From assembly GCA_050084985.1 (NCBI GenBank), contig JBITNC010000001.1:132618001-132682000 (forward strand): a stretch of DNA of 64,000 nucleotides. Direction: 5' to 3'. Below, in pieces: positions 32,727 to 43,989 of this stretch. The notes under the pieces are model-generated. The model was not told where the DNA came from, ran no database searches, and worked only from the letters and a program-made list of their open reading frames with translations. The position numbers and the translations under genes are program-made. The stretch is from Nageia nagi (taxonomy: Eukaryota; Pinophyta). The stretch's first letter is position 1. Each line of letters starts with the position of its first letter.

Positions 32727-35700
32727 AATAATCAATCGATATCAAACCCAATTAATATACAACCTATACCTCCTCCGCAGCAACCTAAAATTTTGATAAA
32801 AGGTGTTCTTCAAAGTCAATTAAAAATGTCTCCAGTAAAGATGACCTTATTTGAATTATTACAACAGTCTGAGAGTTATAGAGAAGCTATGAATCAAATT
32901 TTACAAGAAATTCAAGTGGACATTAGTAATCCCAATAATTTCATTTCAATAGTCGAGAGTTTGAAGATATCTCAACAACCCGGTATCACCTTCTATGAAA
33001 AAGAAAGATTAAATAATGATGGACCAGAAGGATTAGATCCACCCTTACATATCATTGGTAAGGTAGATGGAAAATTATTTAAAAGAATTTTAATAGACGA
33101 GGGTTCAGCCATAAATATAATTTCAAACGCTGCATATAAACAACTGAATCTACCCGAGTCACTTATCTTAGCTCCTTCTTTGCAAATTAGAGCTTTCAAT
33201 GATGCAGTATGTTCAACTTTGGGATCAATAGTGCTTCCAATCACAGTAGGAGCTAAAACTGTTCAGACTTTGTTACATATAATCGAAGGAAACATTTTAC
33301 AATATAATGTGCTTTTAGGATGCCCATGGATTAGAGAAATGCAATGTGTCCCATCAACTTATCATGGATGTTTAAAATACATCTATAAAGATAAAGTTCA
33401 TTGTGTGTTTAAAGATCCAGATCCTTATTCACATTGTAATTTAATTTTGGATACAAATGAAGTGACATTACCATCTCCCAATCTATTAACTATCTTAATG
33501 AACAAAAATATGAATCAATTTGAAGTTATAAAAGAAAAAAGCGATATAGTTATACAAGATAAAGATACTTGGGAAAAAATGGCTAAAACTTTGGATGAAA
33601 AACATGGAGCGTCTTCATCAAAACAAGTAAATACTACATCTAATAATGACTCATCCGATGTTTATCCAATAAAAGTTAAATTAAAGGATTTAGGGATGGG
33701 AGAATATGATGTAGATGATGTTATATTCAATATACCTTCATCACAAGAAGTGGGTAAAGTATCTGAGTCACCTAGTGTAATCGGACAAATAGTACCTTTA
33801 GGTGAACTACATAATCAAACAATGTTTGTTTATGCGGGAATAGTCGAACCTATATCAACAATATCCAATCAGATATATGAAGGATATTTCAATAATGATA
33901 TGAAATTTTTATCACCATGTTCAAGAACATTTGTCTTAAAATATTTTAACAAATGTAATTGGCAAGGAAGAGGATTGGGTCGATATGAACAAGGTCCCCG
34001 AGAAATACTTGAATTACAATATCAGGATCCCACTGATAAAAGGGGATTAGGTTATCATAAGGGATATAAAAATCTTGGTAAATTAGGAAATTTAGAAGAA
34101 GAAAATTTGGATTACAACGAAATAATTTCAGAGAAAGAAACCATAGTCCAAAAATTTAGTAATAAAAAAGAAGAACAATTGAGTGAAATGGATGTCTTAG
34201 AAGGTATTAAAATGCTCTTTATCAATAATCTTGAAGTACCTAGGAATCATTCATACTTATCAAGTAATATACAAGAAAAAATAAATATAAATGTTGAATC
34301 ATCAATTATTACATATTTAGATATACTATCGGTAAATATGGTTACAATAAAAGAAAATGATATTGAAGATCAAAATAATGAACGAATAGATGAATTTAAT
34401 GAAAATCAAAATTTAATTAAAATAATAGCCAATACTTCTACAGATGAAGTAATTGCTGATTTCTCTCTTATATCATCTAATCCTTCGGTACATGAATTCA
34501 AAAATGTAGATTACATACTTGGTTCCTATGAAAGTCAAGTATTCACGAATGAACAAACTCAAGAATACGATAAAGAATATAGTGCTAATGACAATAGCTG
34601 GATACCAATACCAAATCAATTAGAAGAAGGGTCGCATATGCTTACTGAAAAGGTTTTAGAAATAAACATTAGTAATGATCCTCAAAATCCAAAAATTATT
34701 CAATTAGGAGAAAACCTCACAGAAAACGAACAAGAAAAATTTATAACCTTATTAAAAGAACGAGAAAAAGTATTTGCATGGTCATATGCAGACATGCCTG
34801 GGATAGATCCTAAATTAGTAGTACATAATTTAGCATTAAAGCCAGATGTTAAACCTGTTAAACCAAAATTACATAAAATGCATCCCACTATAGCATTAAT
34901 GGTAAAAGAAGAACTCCAAAAACTATTAGAAGCTAAATTTATACAACCTATAGATTATTCAGATTGGATATCTAATATGGTACCTGTGAAAAAACCAAGT
35001 GGAAAAATAAGAATATGTACAGATTTTCGTGATCTTAACAAAGCTTGTCCTAAGGATGATTTTCCTTTACCTCATATTGATAATTTGGTAGATTCAACAG
35101 CAGGACATGATATGTTATCATTGATGGATGGGTTTTCTGGTTATAATCAGATAAAAATAGCTACTGAAGATCAACATAAAACGGCTTTTATAACTCCTTG
35201 GGGTACCTTTTGTTATAAAGTTATGCCTTTTGGATTAAAAAATGCCGGGGCAACTTATCAAAGAGCTATGACTTATATATTCCATGATTATATGCACGAC
35301 ATAGTAGAAGATTATGTTGATGATTTGTTGGTTAGATCTAAATATCGAGTAGATCATGGAAAAGATTTAATTAAAGTCTTAGATAGATTATTAGAACATA
35401 AAGTAAGGTTAAATCCAAAAAAATGTGTTTTTGGTGTAGCTTCAGGGAAATTATTAGGATTTATTGTGTCTCAACGAGGAATTGAAATAGATCCTAGTAA
35501 AGTGAAGGCAGTAATAGATATGTCACCCCCCACAAATCTCAAACAATTACAAAGTTTACAGGGTAAGTTACAAGCTATTAGAAGATTTATAGCTCAACTT
35601 TCGGATAAATGCAAACCATTTACAAAGTTATTAAAAAAGGGAATAGAATATCATTGGGGCAAAGAGCAACAAGATGCATTCGATGAAATTAAAAGATATT

Positions 35701-36785
35701 TATTATCCCCTCCCATCTTAAGTCCACCAAGAAAAGGTATACCTTTTTTGTTATATATTTCAGCTACTGAAACCGCCTTAGGAACAATGCTTGCTCAAAA
35801 GAATGAACACAATAAAGAACAAGCTATATATTATTTGAGTCGAACCTTAGTGAGTTATGAGATTAAGTATATATATTTAGAAAAATTATGTCTTGCTGTT
35901 GTTTTTGCTACTAAAAAACTTCGGCATTACATGCTTAATCATACAACATATGTCATCTCTAAAATGGATCCGTTAAAATATATGATGAATAAAACCTATC
36001 AAAATTCAAGAACCGCAAAGTGGATAATGAACTTAACTGAATTTGATTTACATTTTATTGGACAAAAGTCAATAAAAGGACAAGTAATTGCTGATTATCT
36101 CGCTGATGCTCCATTGCAAGATGACAAACCACTTGTCATTGAATTACCCAATGATGGGGTGTTTCAATTAGATGAAATTGAAATATTTGTAGAACCTGAA
36201 GACGATTGGGATATGACAATACACTTTGATGGTTCTCGATGTGAACAAGGTGGTGGAGCAGGTGTTGTATTTATAACACCGCAAGGAATCCCTATACCAT
36301 ATTCGTTTAAACTTAAATTTCCTTGTACTAATAATAATGCAGAATATGAAGCTTTGATATTAGCATTAAAAATTGCTATTAAATTAAAAATTAAAAGAAT
36401 AAAACTTATTGGAGATTCTTTGCTCATTGTTAATCAAGTGAAAGGAATTTATCAATGTAAAGAGCCTTTACTTCAAAAGTATAAGGCATTAGTTGAGAAA
36501 TTATTAAAATCCTTTGACCAATTTAGTATAGAAGCGGCACCAAGATCATTTAATAGATTTGCAGATGTTATGGCTTCTATTGGATCTCTTATCCCAGAAG
36601 ATCCTAAAAAATCTTCAATTCAAGTTGAAATAATTCAATTATCTCAATCATCATTACAACAGGAAAATGAAGAAAAATGTGTATTAAATATTGATATAAT
36701 TGATAAAGATAATTGGTACAAAGAATTGATAGATTTTTTAAAATTTGGAACTCTTCCTACAAACCTTAATAAATCATCACGATGA
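32727..36785 (+). CDS. E5 pol: protease, RT, RNase H, second RNase H (ends before integrase)
   Basis: Open and in phase with gag after its TGA; the first ATG is at 32793, giving 1330 residues. Protease: ILIDEGSAINII (active Asp ~102; Glu in place of the usual Thr or Ser) and YNVLLGCPWI. A Gly-rich GRGLGRYEQG..RGLGY piece (~390-425) resembles a G-patch. RT from ~660: FRDLNKACPKDDFPLP, MPFGLKNAGATYQ, then YVDD at ~840. The RT-linked RNase H lacks its first Asp (LYISATETALG), normal for Tat. The second RNase H, ~1140-1260, has all four acidic residues (FDGS, NAEYEAL, GDS, RFADV). A TGA at 36783 ends the frame just before integrase and was probably Arg or Trp once. Confidence 0.94.
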   Translation, partial: NNQSISNPINIQPIPPPQQPKILIKGVLQSQLKMSPVKMTLFELLQQSESYREAMNQILQEIQVDISNPNNFISIVESLKISQQPGITFYEKERLNNDGPEGLDPPLHIIGKVDGKLFKRILIDEGSAINIISNAAYKQLNLPESLILAPSLQIRAFNDAVCSTLGSIVLPITVGAKTVQTLLHIIEGNILQYNVLLGCPWIREMQCVPSTYHGCLKYIYKDKVHCVFKDPDPYSHCNLILDTNEVTLPSPNLLTILMNKNMNQFEVIKEKSDIVIQDKDTWEKMAKTLDEKHGASSSKQVNTTSNNDSSDVYPIKVKLKDLGMGEYDVDDVIFNIPSSQEVGKVSESPSVIGQIVPLGELHNQTMFVYAGIVEPISTISNQIYEGYFNNDMKFLSPCSRTFVLKYFNKCNWQGRGLGRYEQGPREILELQYQDPTDKRGLGYHKGYKNLGKLGNLEEENLDYNEIISEKETIVQKFSNKKEEQLSEMDVLEGIKMLFINNLEVPRNHSYLSSNIQEKININVESSIITYLDILSVNMVTIKENDIEDQNNERIDEFNENQNLIKIIANTSTDEVIADFSLISSNPSVHEFKNVDYILGSYESQVFTNEQTQEYDKEYSANDNSWIPIPNQLEEGSHMLTEKVLEINISNDPQNPKIIQLGENLTENEQEKFITLLKEREKVFAWSYADMPGIDPKLVVHNLALKPDVKPVKPKLHKMHPTIALMVKEELQKLLEAKFIQPIDYSDWISNMVPVKKPSGKIRICTDFRDLNKACPKDDFPLPHIDNLVDSTAGHDMLSLMDGFSGYNQIKIATEDQHKTAFITPWGTFCYKVMPFGLKNAGATYQRAMTYIFHDYMHDIVEDYVDDLLVRSKYRVDHGKDLIKVLDRLLEHKVRLNPKKCVFGVASGKLLGFIVSQRGIEIDPSKVKAVIDMSPPTNLKQLQSLQGKLQAIRRFIAQLSDKCKPFTKLLKKGIEYHWGKEQQDAFDEIKRYLLSPPILSPPRKGIPFLLYISATETALGTMLAQKNEHNKEQAIYYLSRTLVSYEIKYIYLEKLCLAVVFATKKLRHYMLNHTTYVISKMDPLKYMMNKTYQNSRTAKWIMNLTEFDLHFIGQKSIKGQVIADYLADAPLQDDKPLVIELPNDGVFQLDEIEIFVEPEDDWDMTIHFDGSRCEQGGGAGVVFITPQGIPIPYSFKLKFPCTNNNAEYEALILALKIAIKLKIKRIKLIGDSLLIVNQVKGIYQCKEPLLQKYKALVEKLLKSFDQFSIEAAPRSFNRFADVMASIGSLIPEDPKKSSIQVEIIQLSQSSLQQENEEKCVLNIDIIDKDNWYKELIDFLKFGTLPTNLNKSSR

Positions 36786-37964
36786 GCTTTTAAAATCAAA
36801 GCAACTAAATATTGTTTGTTAGGGGATATCTTACATCGACGAAATTTTAATGGTATTTTGCTTAGATGTCTTGAATGGAATGATATTAAAAAGGCTATAT
36901 CTTCTGCCCATGATGGAACATGTGGAGGACATTTTAATGGTGTTGCAATTGTAAAACGATTAATACGAATGGTATTATTGGCCAACTATGGAAAAAGATT
37001 GTTGTGAATATGTTAAAAAATGTTTTAAATGTCAACAATATGCTCATTTATTTTCACAACCATCTCAAGAATTACATCCTATACAATCACTTTGGCCATT
37101 CTCTAAATGGGCATTAGATTTAATAGGACAAATTACACCTACATCTTCTGGTGGACACAAGTTCATAATTACAGCAACTGAATATTTTACCAAATGGGTA
37201 GAGGCTATTCCCATGACTTCCACCATTGGTTCACGAATCGCAAATTTTATAGAAAATTATATTATATGTAGATTTGGTGTACCTAACCAATTAATTATGG
37301 ATAATGGAAAAAGTTTTAAAAATAAGGATGTAAAACAAATATGTGATAAATATAATATTAAACAAAGTTTTTCACTCCATATTACCCACAAGGCAATGGA
37401 CAGGCAGAGGCTACTAATAAAACTATTCGAAATATCTTAGCAAAAACAATAAATGATTCTCATAGAGATTGGCATATTCAAATACCAAAAGCCTTATGGG
37501 CTTATCGTACCAGTGTACGCACTCCTATTGGGACAACACCATTCTCTTTGGTATACGGAACAGAAGCCATCTTACCCATAGAACTTGAAATACCATCTCT
37601 TAGAGTAAATCTAAGTGAGCAAAATTCTGATGAAGAAACAAGACAGTCTCGCTTAGATCAATTATTATTGTTAGATGAAAAATGTATTAATGCTTTAGAG
37701 CATATGCGTGTTTATAAGGAGAGGATAAAACGAGCTTTTGATAAAAAGGCTTTAATTCGTAAATTCGAAATAGGTGATTTGGTTTTAAAAGAAAATCAAC
37801 AAACTTCACGAATAGAACGACAGCTTAGAGATAAGTTTGCTCCAAATTGGTTAGGACCATATATCATTAAGAAAAAATTTGGTAAAGGAACTTATCATTT
37901 ATCGGATTTAGAAGGAAATGAAGAGCGTGAACCTATAAATATCATGCATCTTCGACCCTTCTAT

Positions 37965-37970
<6 letters not shown>
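36786..37970 (+). pseudogene. E5 integrase, two frameshifts
   Basis: It continues pol in the same phase to ~36970, shifts frame, runs to ~37380, shifts back and stays open to the TAA at 37968. Zinc region: ILHRRNFNGILLRCLEW, AHDGTCGGHFNG, EYVKKCFKCQQ (HHCC complete). Core: WALDLIGQI, LIMDNGKSFKN, and QGNGQAEATNKT with the catalytic Glu kept. C-terminal part: GDLVLKENQQTS, FAPNWLGPYII, HLRPFYT. All three catalytic acids are present. Only one stop and two small indels separate this copy from an open frame, so inactivation is recent. Confidence 0.9.
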
Positions 37971-38000
<30 letters not shown>

Positions 38001-38012
38001 ATCATGCATCTT
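37940..38012 (+). repeat. Poly(A) tract between 13 nt direct repeats
   Basis: TATCATGCATCTT occurs at 37940 in the end of pol and again at 38000, right after a ~30 nt A run that follows the pol stop. This is the layout of a poly(A) insertion with a target duplication, or of a template switch. Confidence 0.75.
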
Positions 38013-38147
38013 GTTAAAACAAATTATGCATTAAATTATGCACCTAATAAAAGTATATATATAAAAATAAAAAACAAATATGTACATTAGTTTTCTTTTA
38101 TTTTATTGTTAAAACAATAAATAAATAAAAGTATTAATATTCGTCAA

Positions 38148-39386
38148 GTGTTAATGATTAAAACAGAAAAGATGAATCTGACAAGGGAATCTGCCGAAGG
38201 TAGCATAATGCCACCACAAGTACGATTTCCAACACCGAGATATCCAGGTGATTTCGTGTTAACATATTTACAACATACATTTGATCTTAATCTTTTAAAT
38301 TATCTACAATTGACTATTGATGAACAATATGAAAGAACATTTAATATGTTTTGTGCTAGGAATAATGATTGGGGAGTTATTTTGTGTGGAAACGAAGTAA
38401 GCATTATTTTAGATCCACCAATATTTTTCACCCATATGGAAAGAATATCACAAAGAATAATGGCTTTCTGCTTACAATGGCCTTATGGAATACCAAAGAT
38501 TGTCATAAATTGTCAATTAACTGAGTATTCACTTCTTCTAGCTAAAAGGAAATGTATTAAACAATTACTAAAAAGCCTAGAATGGATGGATGAAATCCTA
38601 CATTATTTACCGCATAAAAAGGTGATTTATGATTTTTCAAATACTTTTGTGGCTTGTCCTCCTAGAACGTCACAACAACAATATTATAGACAACTTCACA
38701 GATGTTCTCGCATGCAAATGCGACATACAATTTGGGAACGAAAATTAGTGAAAAGGCAAGCTTTGCGTATTGTTGAACTTAAAACGATGAGTCAAATAAA
38801 GGTTCGAAATGAGATAATCGAAAGACTGTCAAAAGAACGTAGAGTACAAATTAATGGAAGTTATCTGCCAGGGTTCGAAAATAGGTATGACAAAGACATC
38901 TTTATGAAATTCATTCGTAACGTTCCTACTTCTTTATACTCAAACATCTTTTCCATGCCTATTGAAATTCAACAATATTTGGCCTTGACATTCTGTGATA
39001 TGCGCGAATCTTATGGTTGGGAGGTCAAAATATATGAATCTCAGGTTATTGTCTATATCGATGCATTTGAACTATGGTGTTCTCCTAAATCAGAATATGA
39101 TCTAATGATATATTTTTGTCTCCTGTGGCCCACAGAAAAGCCTAAAATCATAATTGATTGTACTTACACCCGAACTTTTAGATATCAAGAACGAATCATC
39201 GTAATCGCCCAAACCGTGACTTACGAACACCTAGATTATTGTGTTCCCGAAATTTGTCATAATCAAGTGATATTAGACTTTAGTTTTTTATTTAGCACAA
39301 CATATTGCTCATTCAATCCTTCGACGGTTCAGACTCGATTTGAACGCGTCCTGAATAGATTCCCGAGAAAAACTATAAAATCCTAA
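38148..39386 (+). CDS. E5 extra ORF after pol: unknown two-repeat protein
   Basis: 412 residues, sense strand, intact, about 180 nt after the integrase end. I do not recognise the family. It has two diverged copies of one domain, residues ~36-185 and ~251-404, at a nearly constant offset of 215-216 residues. Matching landmarks: W75 and W291; IMAFCLQWP (104-112) and MIYFCLLWP (320-328); PKIVINC (116-122) and PKIIIDC (332-338); VIYDFSNTF and VILDFSFLF; then STxQ/TSQQ with an Arg-Gln/Glu-rich end. A basic linker (~186-235, ERKLVKRQALRIVELKTM) joins them. No signal peptide or membrane segment is evident. An intact ORF in an element whose integrase is broken suggests it is young or was under selection. 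ATG at 38172 is an alternative start. Confidence 0.85.
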   Translation: MLMIKTEKMNLTRESAEGSIMPPQVRFPTPRYPGDFVLTYLQHTFDLNLLNYLQLTIDEQYERTFNMFCARNNDWGVILCGNEVSIILDPPIFFTHMERISQRIMAFCLQWPYGIPKIVINCQLTEYSLLLAKRKCIKQLLKSLEWMDEILHYLPHKKVIYDFSNTFVACPPRTSQQQYYRQLHRCSRMQMRHTIWERKLVKRQALRIVELKTMSQIKVRNEIIERLSKERRVQINGSYLPGFENRYDKDIFMKFIRNVPTSLYSNIFSMPIEIQQYLALTFCDMRESYGWEVKIYESQVIVYIDAFELWCSPKSEYDLMIYFCLLWPTEKPKIIIDCTYTRTFRYQERIIVIAQTVTYEHLDYCVPEICHNQVILDFSFLFSTTYCSFNPSTVQTRFERVLNRFPRKTIKS

Positions 39387-42049
39387 AAAAAAAAAAAAAA
39401 AAAAATTATTATAAAATCCTAAAAATTTGAAAAATATAAAATACATAAAAATTATAAAATTATAAAATCTACCTAGATGGAAACATCTAGAGGTTACTTG
39501 GCAATTGGGTGCCCTGCCCTTGTATGGTGTAAATATATGTTGCATGTCATCGTAACAGTGATTATCCAGTAAATGTGTAATGTATGAAAAAGTTATCTTA
39601 GAATAATTTCCTTGTTATCACTACATTTACTTTAGCCTTTCTTTCATAAAGAAATGACATACCCTAGATGATAGAAAAACATAAAATTTGTATGTTTGAA
39701 GAAAAATAAAAAAACTCCAAACACTTAATACATTAAGAAATTCTAAGAGAATTTGAATGAAATTATTTTAGAAACATTAAGAGTGAAACATTACATATTT
39801 ATCATATTATTCGTGTCATCCCGAACCCAAGAATCATTTGGTAAAAAAAAAAAAAAAAAAGGTATAAAAAAAAAAAAAAATCATTACATAATATCAATGA
39901 TTCTTGGGTGATTACAATAGCCTCTACCGGGGCTATGGACGCCTGACTGGCAGTAGAGCAAGGTTGTAGGGGGATCAAGGTGGTTAAGCAACTCCCTACG
40001 GACTTCTATACATTTCATAAGGATGGATTAGCTCATTAATGTTTCTATGATAATTTCATGTCAAATGATCTAAGAAGGGAAATGAATGTCACTACACACA
40101 CACGGAGTTTTAGGTTTTTTATCAACATATAATAATATTGTTTGATATCATCCTAGGTTGTTAAATCTTGAAATAAAGAAAGATAAAGTAAATGTTATAA
40201 TAACTTGGTTATTAATTCAAAGGTCACCTAATCTTGTTGTTATAATGAATATTATTCATTTTATATAAAGTTGTTGGAGTTTAGGATCATTCATTTCATT
40301 CTGTTAAACCATTTTTACTATTATCTATTACCTTTGAACATTATTAAAATTTTGCTTTTATCTTAACCTAGATAAAAGTTAATGTTCATACACATCTTAC
40401 CTTTGAACATTATTAAAATTTTGCTTTTATCTTAACCTAGATAAAAGTTAATGTTCATACACATCTTACCTTTGAACATTATTAAAATTCTGCTTTCATC
40501 TTAACCTAGATAAAAGTTAATGTTCATAAACATCCTAAAATCACTAGTGTATCATGTTAAACCATTTTTACTATCATCCTACCCTTGAACATTATTAAAA
40601 TATGCTTTTCTTTGGAAAGGATAAGAATGATTAGTTATTTTTCCCCTGACCAAGATAAAGTTAATGTTCATATGCATCTATAAATCATTATTCTGTCATG
40701 TCAAGTGGTTTATTATGAAATTGCCAAATGCGGAAGATGATGAGTTCTGATTCCGTAAAAATACAATAAATCAAAGTATAGTTGATGTTCATGTATAGTT
40801 TGTTGTATGGAGTGTTTTATTGTGAAATTGCCAAATGTGGAAAATGATGCATCTGATTCTGCGAAAATATTCAAAAAATATGTTATTAATTATTGAATTA
40901 ATTAACAGGTTAATTATATGCAAGTTATAATCGATCAATTATTCAAATAACTATGTTATTTAATGTTATCAATAAATTAAAGTAACCCTCACCCCTAGTA
41001 ATAGATCTCAAGCCTATAGCATATGTCCGAGGAAATATGCTTCTAAGTAGTAAACTGAAATTGAGAAGCTGATACTACATGACAACTATAACTCTATGAA
41101 TGGTCTAAGCCACTAGAAACTGGTGAACGAGGAAACCTGGTACAGGCCTAATTGGTGAATTAGAACCATATGAAAAATATTTCATAAAACTAGGTAGCCA
41201 AAGCTCCACAACCTTGTGATAATAATTCTGCTCTCTTAATTGATCTGCCATGAAAACTGTTTGTTTTATATCGACCGTCCACGGTTTAAATCAAATTGAT
41301 AACGATTATTGATTGACAACGATTCATAAGTAATCATTGGCGATTTATATTATTTAAAAATATACATAATGAAGTATATTTTCTTTAAATATCTTAAAAT
41401 TTATTTGTGCTTAGACGAAATATTAAAAAGCTTCATTCACTAAGTGAACACATTATAAATCATATTATTTTTCGCCTAGAAAAATACTCCAATGTCACAT
41501 GACTGCCAAATACATCGGCACATGAAGGACTAGTATTGAGTAAACTTACTAGGGTAAAATGATTAAAATTATTATTAAAACAAGTCTAAACACAAGTAAT
41601 TAAGATATTTATAGCAAAACATACTATTATAAGTATAGTATTTTTACTATATAAATCCACAATGATCACTTTATAGTCATTAACAGTTATAAAAGATTGT
41701 CAACAATCCTTGATTAAGTCAAACACGAAAAACAGATCAAACCAAGTTTGAGCTCAAATATCAAAACAATTGCAGGATGTGAGAGATCATCTTAAAACCT
41801 CGTTATTGGGATAAAAGATAACACTATTACAATTCATATACTAAAGAAAACTTATATGGTATAGGTGCACACAGACATGCAAAATGACATAACAGAAATG
41901 TCATACAACTGTCACACAAGCTCAATATGTCATCATACCGAAAATAGTCACTTCTGAAGTTATCAACTTTGTCAAACAGTAAAGCTTCTCATTATATTTT
42001 TTAAATTATCAACTCTACCTTTAGTTGATAATTCAAAAAAGGGGCAAAA
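39387..42049 (+). other. E5 3' region before the 3' LTR
   Basis: Non-coding. A runs lie at 39386, 39842 and 39866. Three units of 69 nt start at 40331, 40400 and 40469 with a decayed fourth near 40572; each holds the inverted pair CTTTTATCT and AGATAAAAG. A second repeated block (GAAATTGCCAAATG, then GATTC) is at 40719 and 40829. GACCGTCCACGGTT at 41273 resembles the T4 palindromes. The purine tract AAAAAAGGGGCAAAA ends at 42049. Confidence 0.85.
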
Positions 42050-43884
42050 TGTAGACACTAAAAATAAACACTATTACTAGGTCAGTGCGGGCCTTTAACC
42101 TTTATCATTTATTTCTGGAATGTTATACTGGTTCCGGATCTTTGATCACTCCCGGATGATGTCATCATCTCCAGGACCCGGGCTTTTCTACAATTAAGCT
42201 CTATCATTTAGTTCCGGAATGTTATACTGGTTCCGGATCTTCGATCACTCCTGGATGATGTCATCACTTTTGGGACCCAATTTTCACTTAAAATGTGAAT
42301 ATCGTTCTCCCCGTGACGTCATCTTCTTAATTCTGGAATGTTATACTGGTTCCGAATCTTTGATCACTCCCGGATGATGTCATCACTTCTGGGACCTGGG
42401 CTTTTCTATAATTAAGCTCTATCATTTAGTTCTGGAATGTTACACTGGTTCTGGATCTTCGATCACTCCTGGATGATGTCATCACTTCTAGGACCCAGTT
42501 TTCACTTAAAATGTGAATATCGTTCTCCCCGTGACATCATCTTCTTAATTCCGGAATGTTATACTGGTTCTGGATCTTTAATCACTCCCGGATGATGTCA
42601 TCACTTCTGGGACCTGGGCTTTTCTACAATTAAGCTCTATCATCTAATTCTGGAATGTTATACTGGTTCCGGATCTTCGATCACTCCTAGATGATGTCAT
42701 CACTTCTGGGACCCGATTTTCCTACAATTAAGCTTTATCATTTCATTCTGGAATGCTCTTACTTTCGGAACACTTATTTCTGGAACACTTATTTCCGGAA
42801 CATTCACTTCTGGAACACTTATTTCTGGAATACTCACTTCCGGAACACTCACTTTCAGAACACTCACTTCCAGAACACTTTCATTCCGGAACATTTTTAT
42901 TTCGGAATGCTTTTACTATTGACTCTGGCTTGTTTTATTTGTTCCAGAAAAATTCCTGGGTATCTTAAAATGAACTCATGATTACAGGTAAAGTACTCGG
43001 GGTTTCTATAAAGAATTTATTATATTTCAAACATATATGAAACAGGTGTTTTTCCGACCCTTATCATTAAAAAACAATAATAGAACGATCATTCTAATGT
43101 GAATATATAATCGCTAAAAAATCAGTGACGATCCTTGAACAGTTAAACAACAAACAAACTTAAGTCCAAAATAGCCGAGTACGTCCAATTTGAAATCATG
43201 AATGCAGATGGGAGATAATACCATATTCAAATTTCATCTGGGAGGTTACCTGAAATCTTGGGATGATAAACAAATCAATAACAACCTATTGAGCTTATAA
43301 ATACAAGCTCTGTATGTGAATAAAGGGACCCAATTTTTAATCTAGCGAAGCTCTGTTGAAATCAAAGCAGGAGATTGTTAGACAAAGATTGTAAGCTTGA
43401 CATATCAATTATATCTCTATATTATATGTGTTAGCAGGTACACTTTGATGTTTTGTTTGTTTTCTGTGTGTAGGGTCAATACAGGAACAAAACAATAGGA
43501 GCAAACGTGAAGAAGAACAATCCAGGAAGAGATACAGATATTTCAAGATGCTGAATCGTTAATGATTTGTATATCGGTAGACAGAGAATTCTTCAATTGA
43601 TGATAAAAGCCTAAGTTTATCATAAGCACAATAATAGTGGTCATTGATTATCCATAGTGGAGCGTTAATGATAAAAACAATTGCTGTCGATTTATAATAA
43701 ATCGATATCGATTCAAACAGATTGTTAACAGTCTCTTATTGTATTAAAAATTTTCAAAATTTCTTTTTCCGGATATAATATCTGTAGTATTATTGATGTG
43801 TATTGTTGATTATGTTCATGATTAATTATGTTGAATGATTAGTCTATCTAAATTGCATTTTAGGTGCATAATTTGATGTACACA
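42050..43884 (+). repeat. E5 3' LTR
   Basis: Same ends as the 5' LTR, one 218 nt unit fewer (markers 42323 and 42541). It keeps more CpG-containing forms: TGACGTCA at 42314, CCGGATGATG and TTCCGGAAC. Confidence 0.95.
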
Positions 43885-43889
43885 CACAT

Positions 43890-43955
43890 TACAATCCGGT
43901 TACATCATAAGTATACTACTAATATAATTAAATGTTAGGATGCAGGATCCTAACA
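43890..43955 (-). repeat. E3 3' LTR, right part
   Basis: Continues the LTR after E5 and ends GGATCCTAACA. The E3 purine tract (minus strand AAGAGGGGTGGCA) is next to it. Confidence 0.9.
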
Positions 43956-43989
43956 TGCCACCCCTCTTAGAACAAAGCATTGTCCTCAA

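Larger units (their letters stand above)
27194..43884 (+). mobile_element. E5: near-complete 16.7 kb Tat-type retrotransposon with an extra ORF
   Basis: LTRs of 2053 and 1835 nt, target duplication CACAT (27189-27193 and 43885-43889), primer site and purine tract are all present. Order: 5' LTR, 0.8 kb leader, gag, pol with protease, RT, two RNases H and integrase, then an extra sense ORF, a 2.7 kb 3' region with tandem repeats, and the 3' LTR. The E3 LTR at 48.4 kb shows the empty site. It is the youngest layer by position and the most intact copy. Confidence 0.95.

Noticed and set aside
27194-43884. E5 as a currently autonomous element
   Set aside because: The stop at 36783 and two frameshifts in integrase make this copy unable to complete a cycle by itself.
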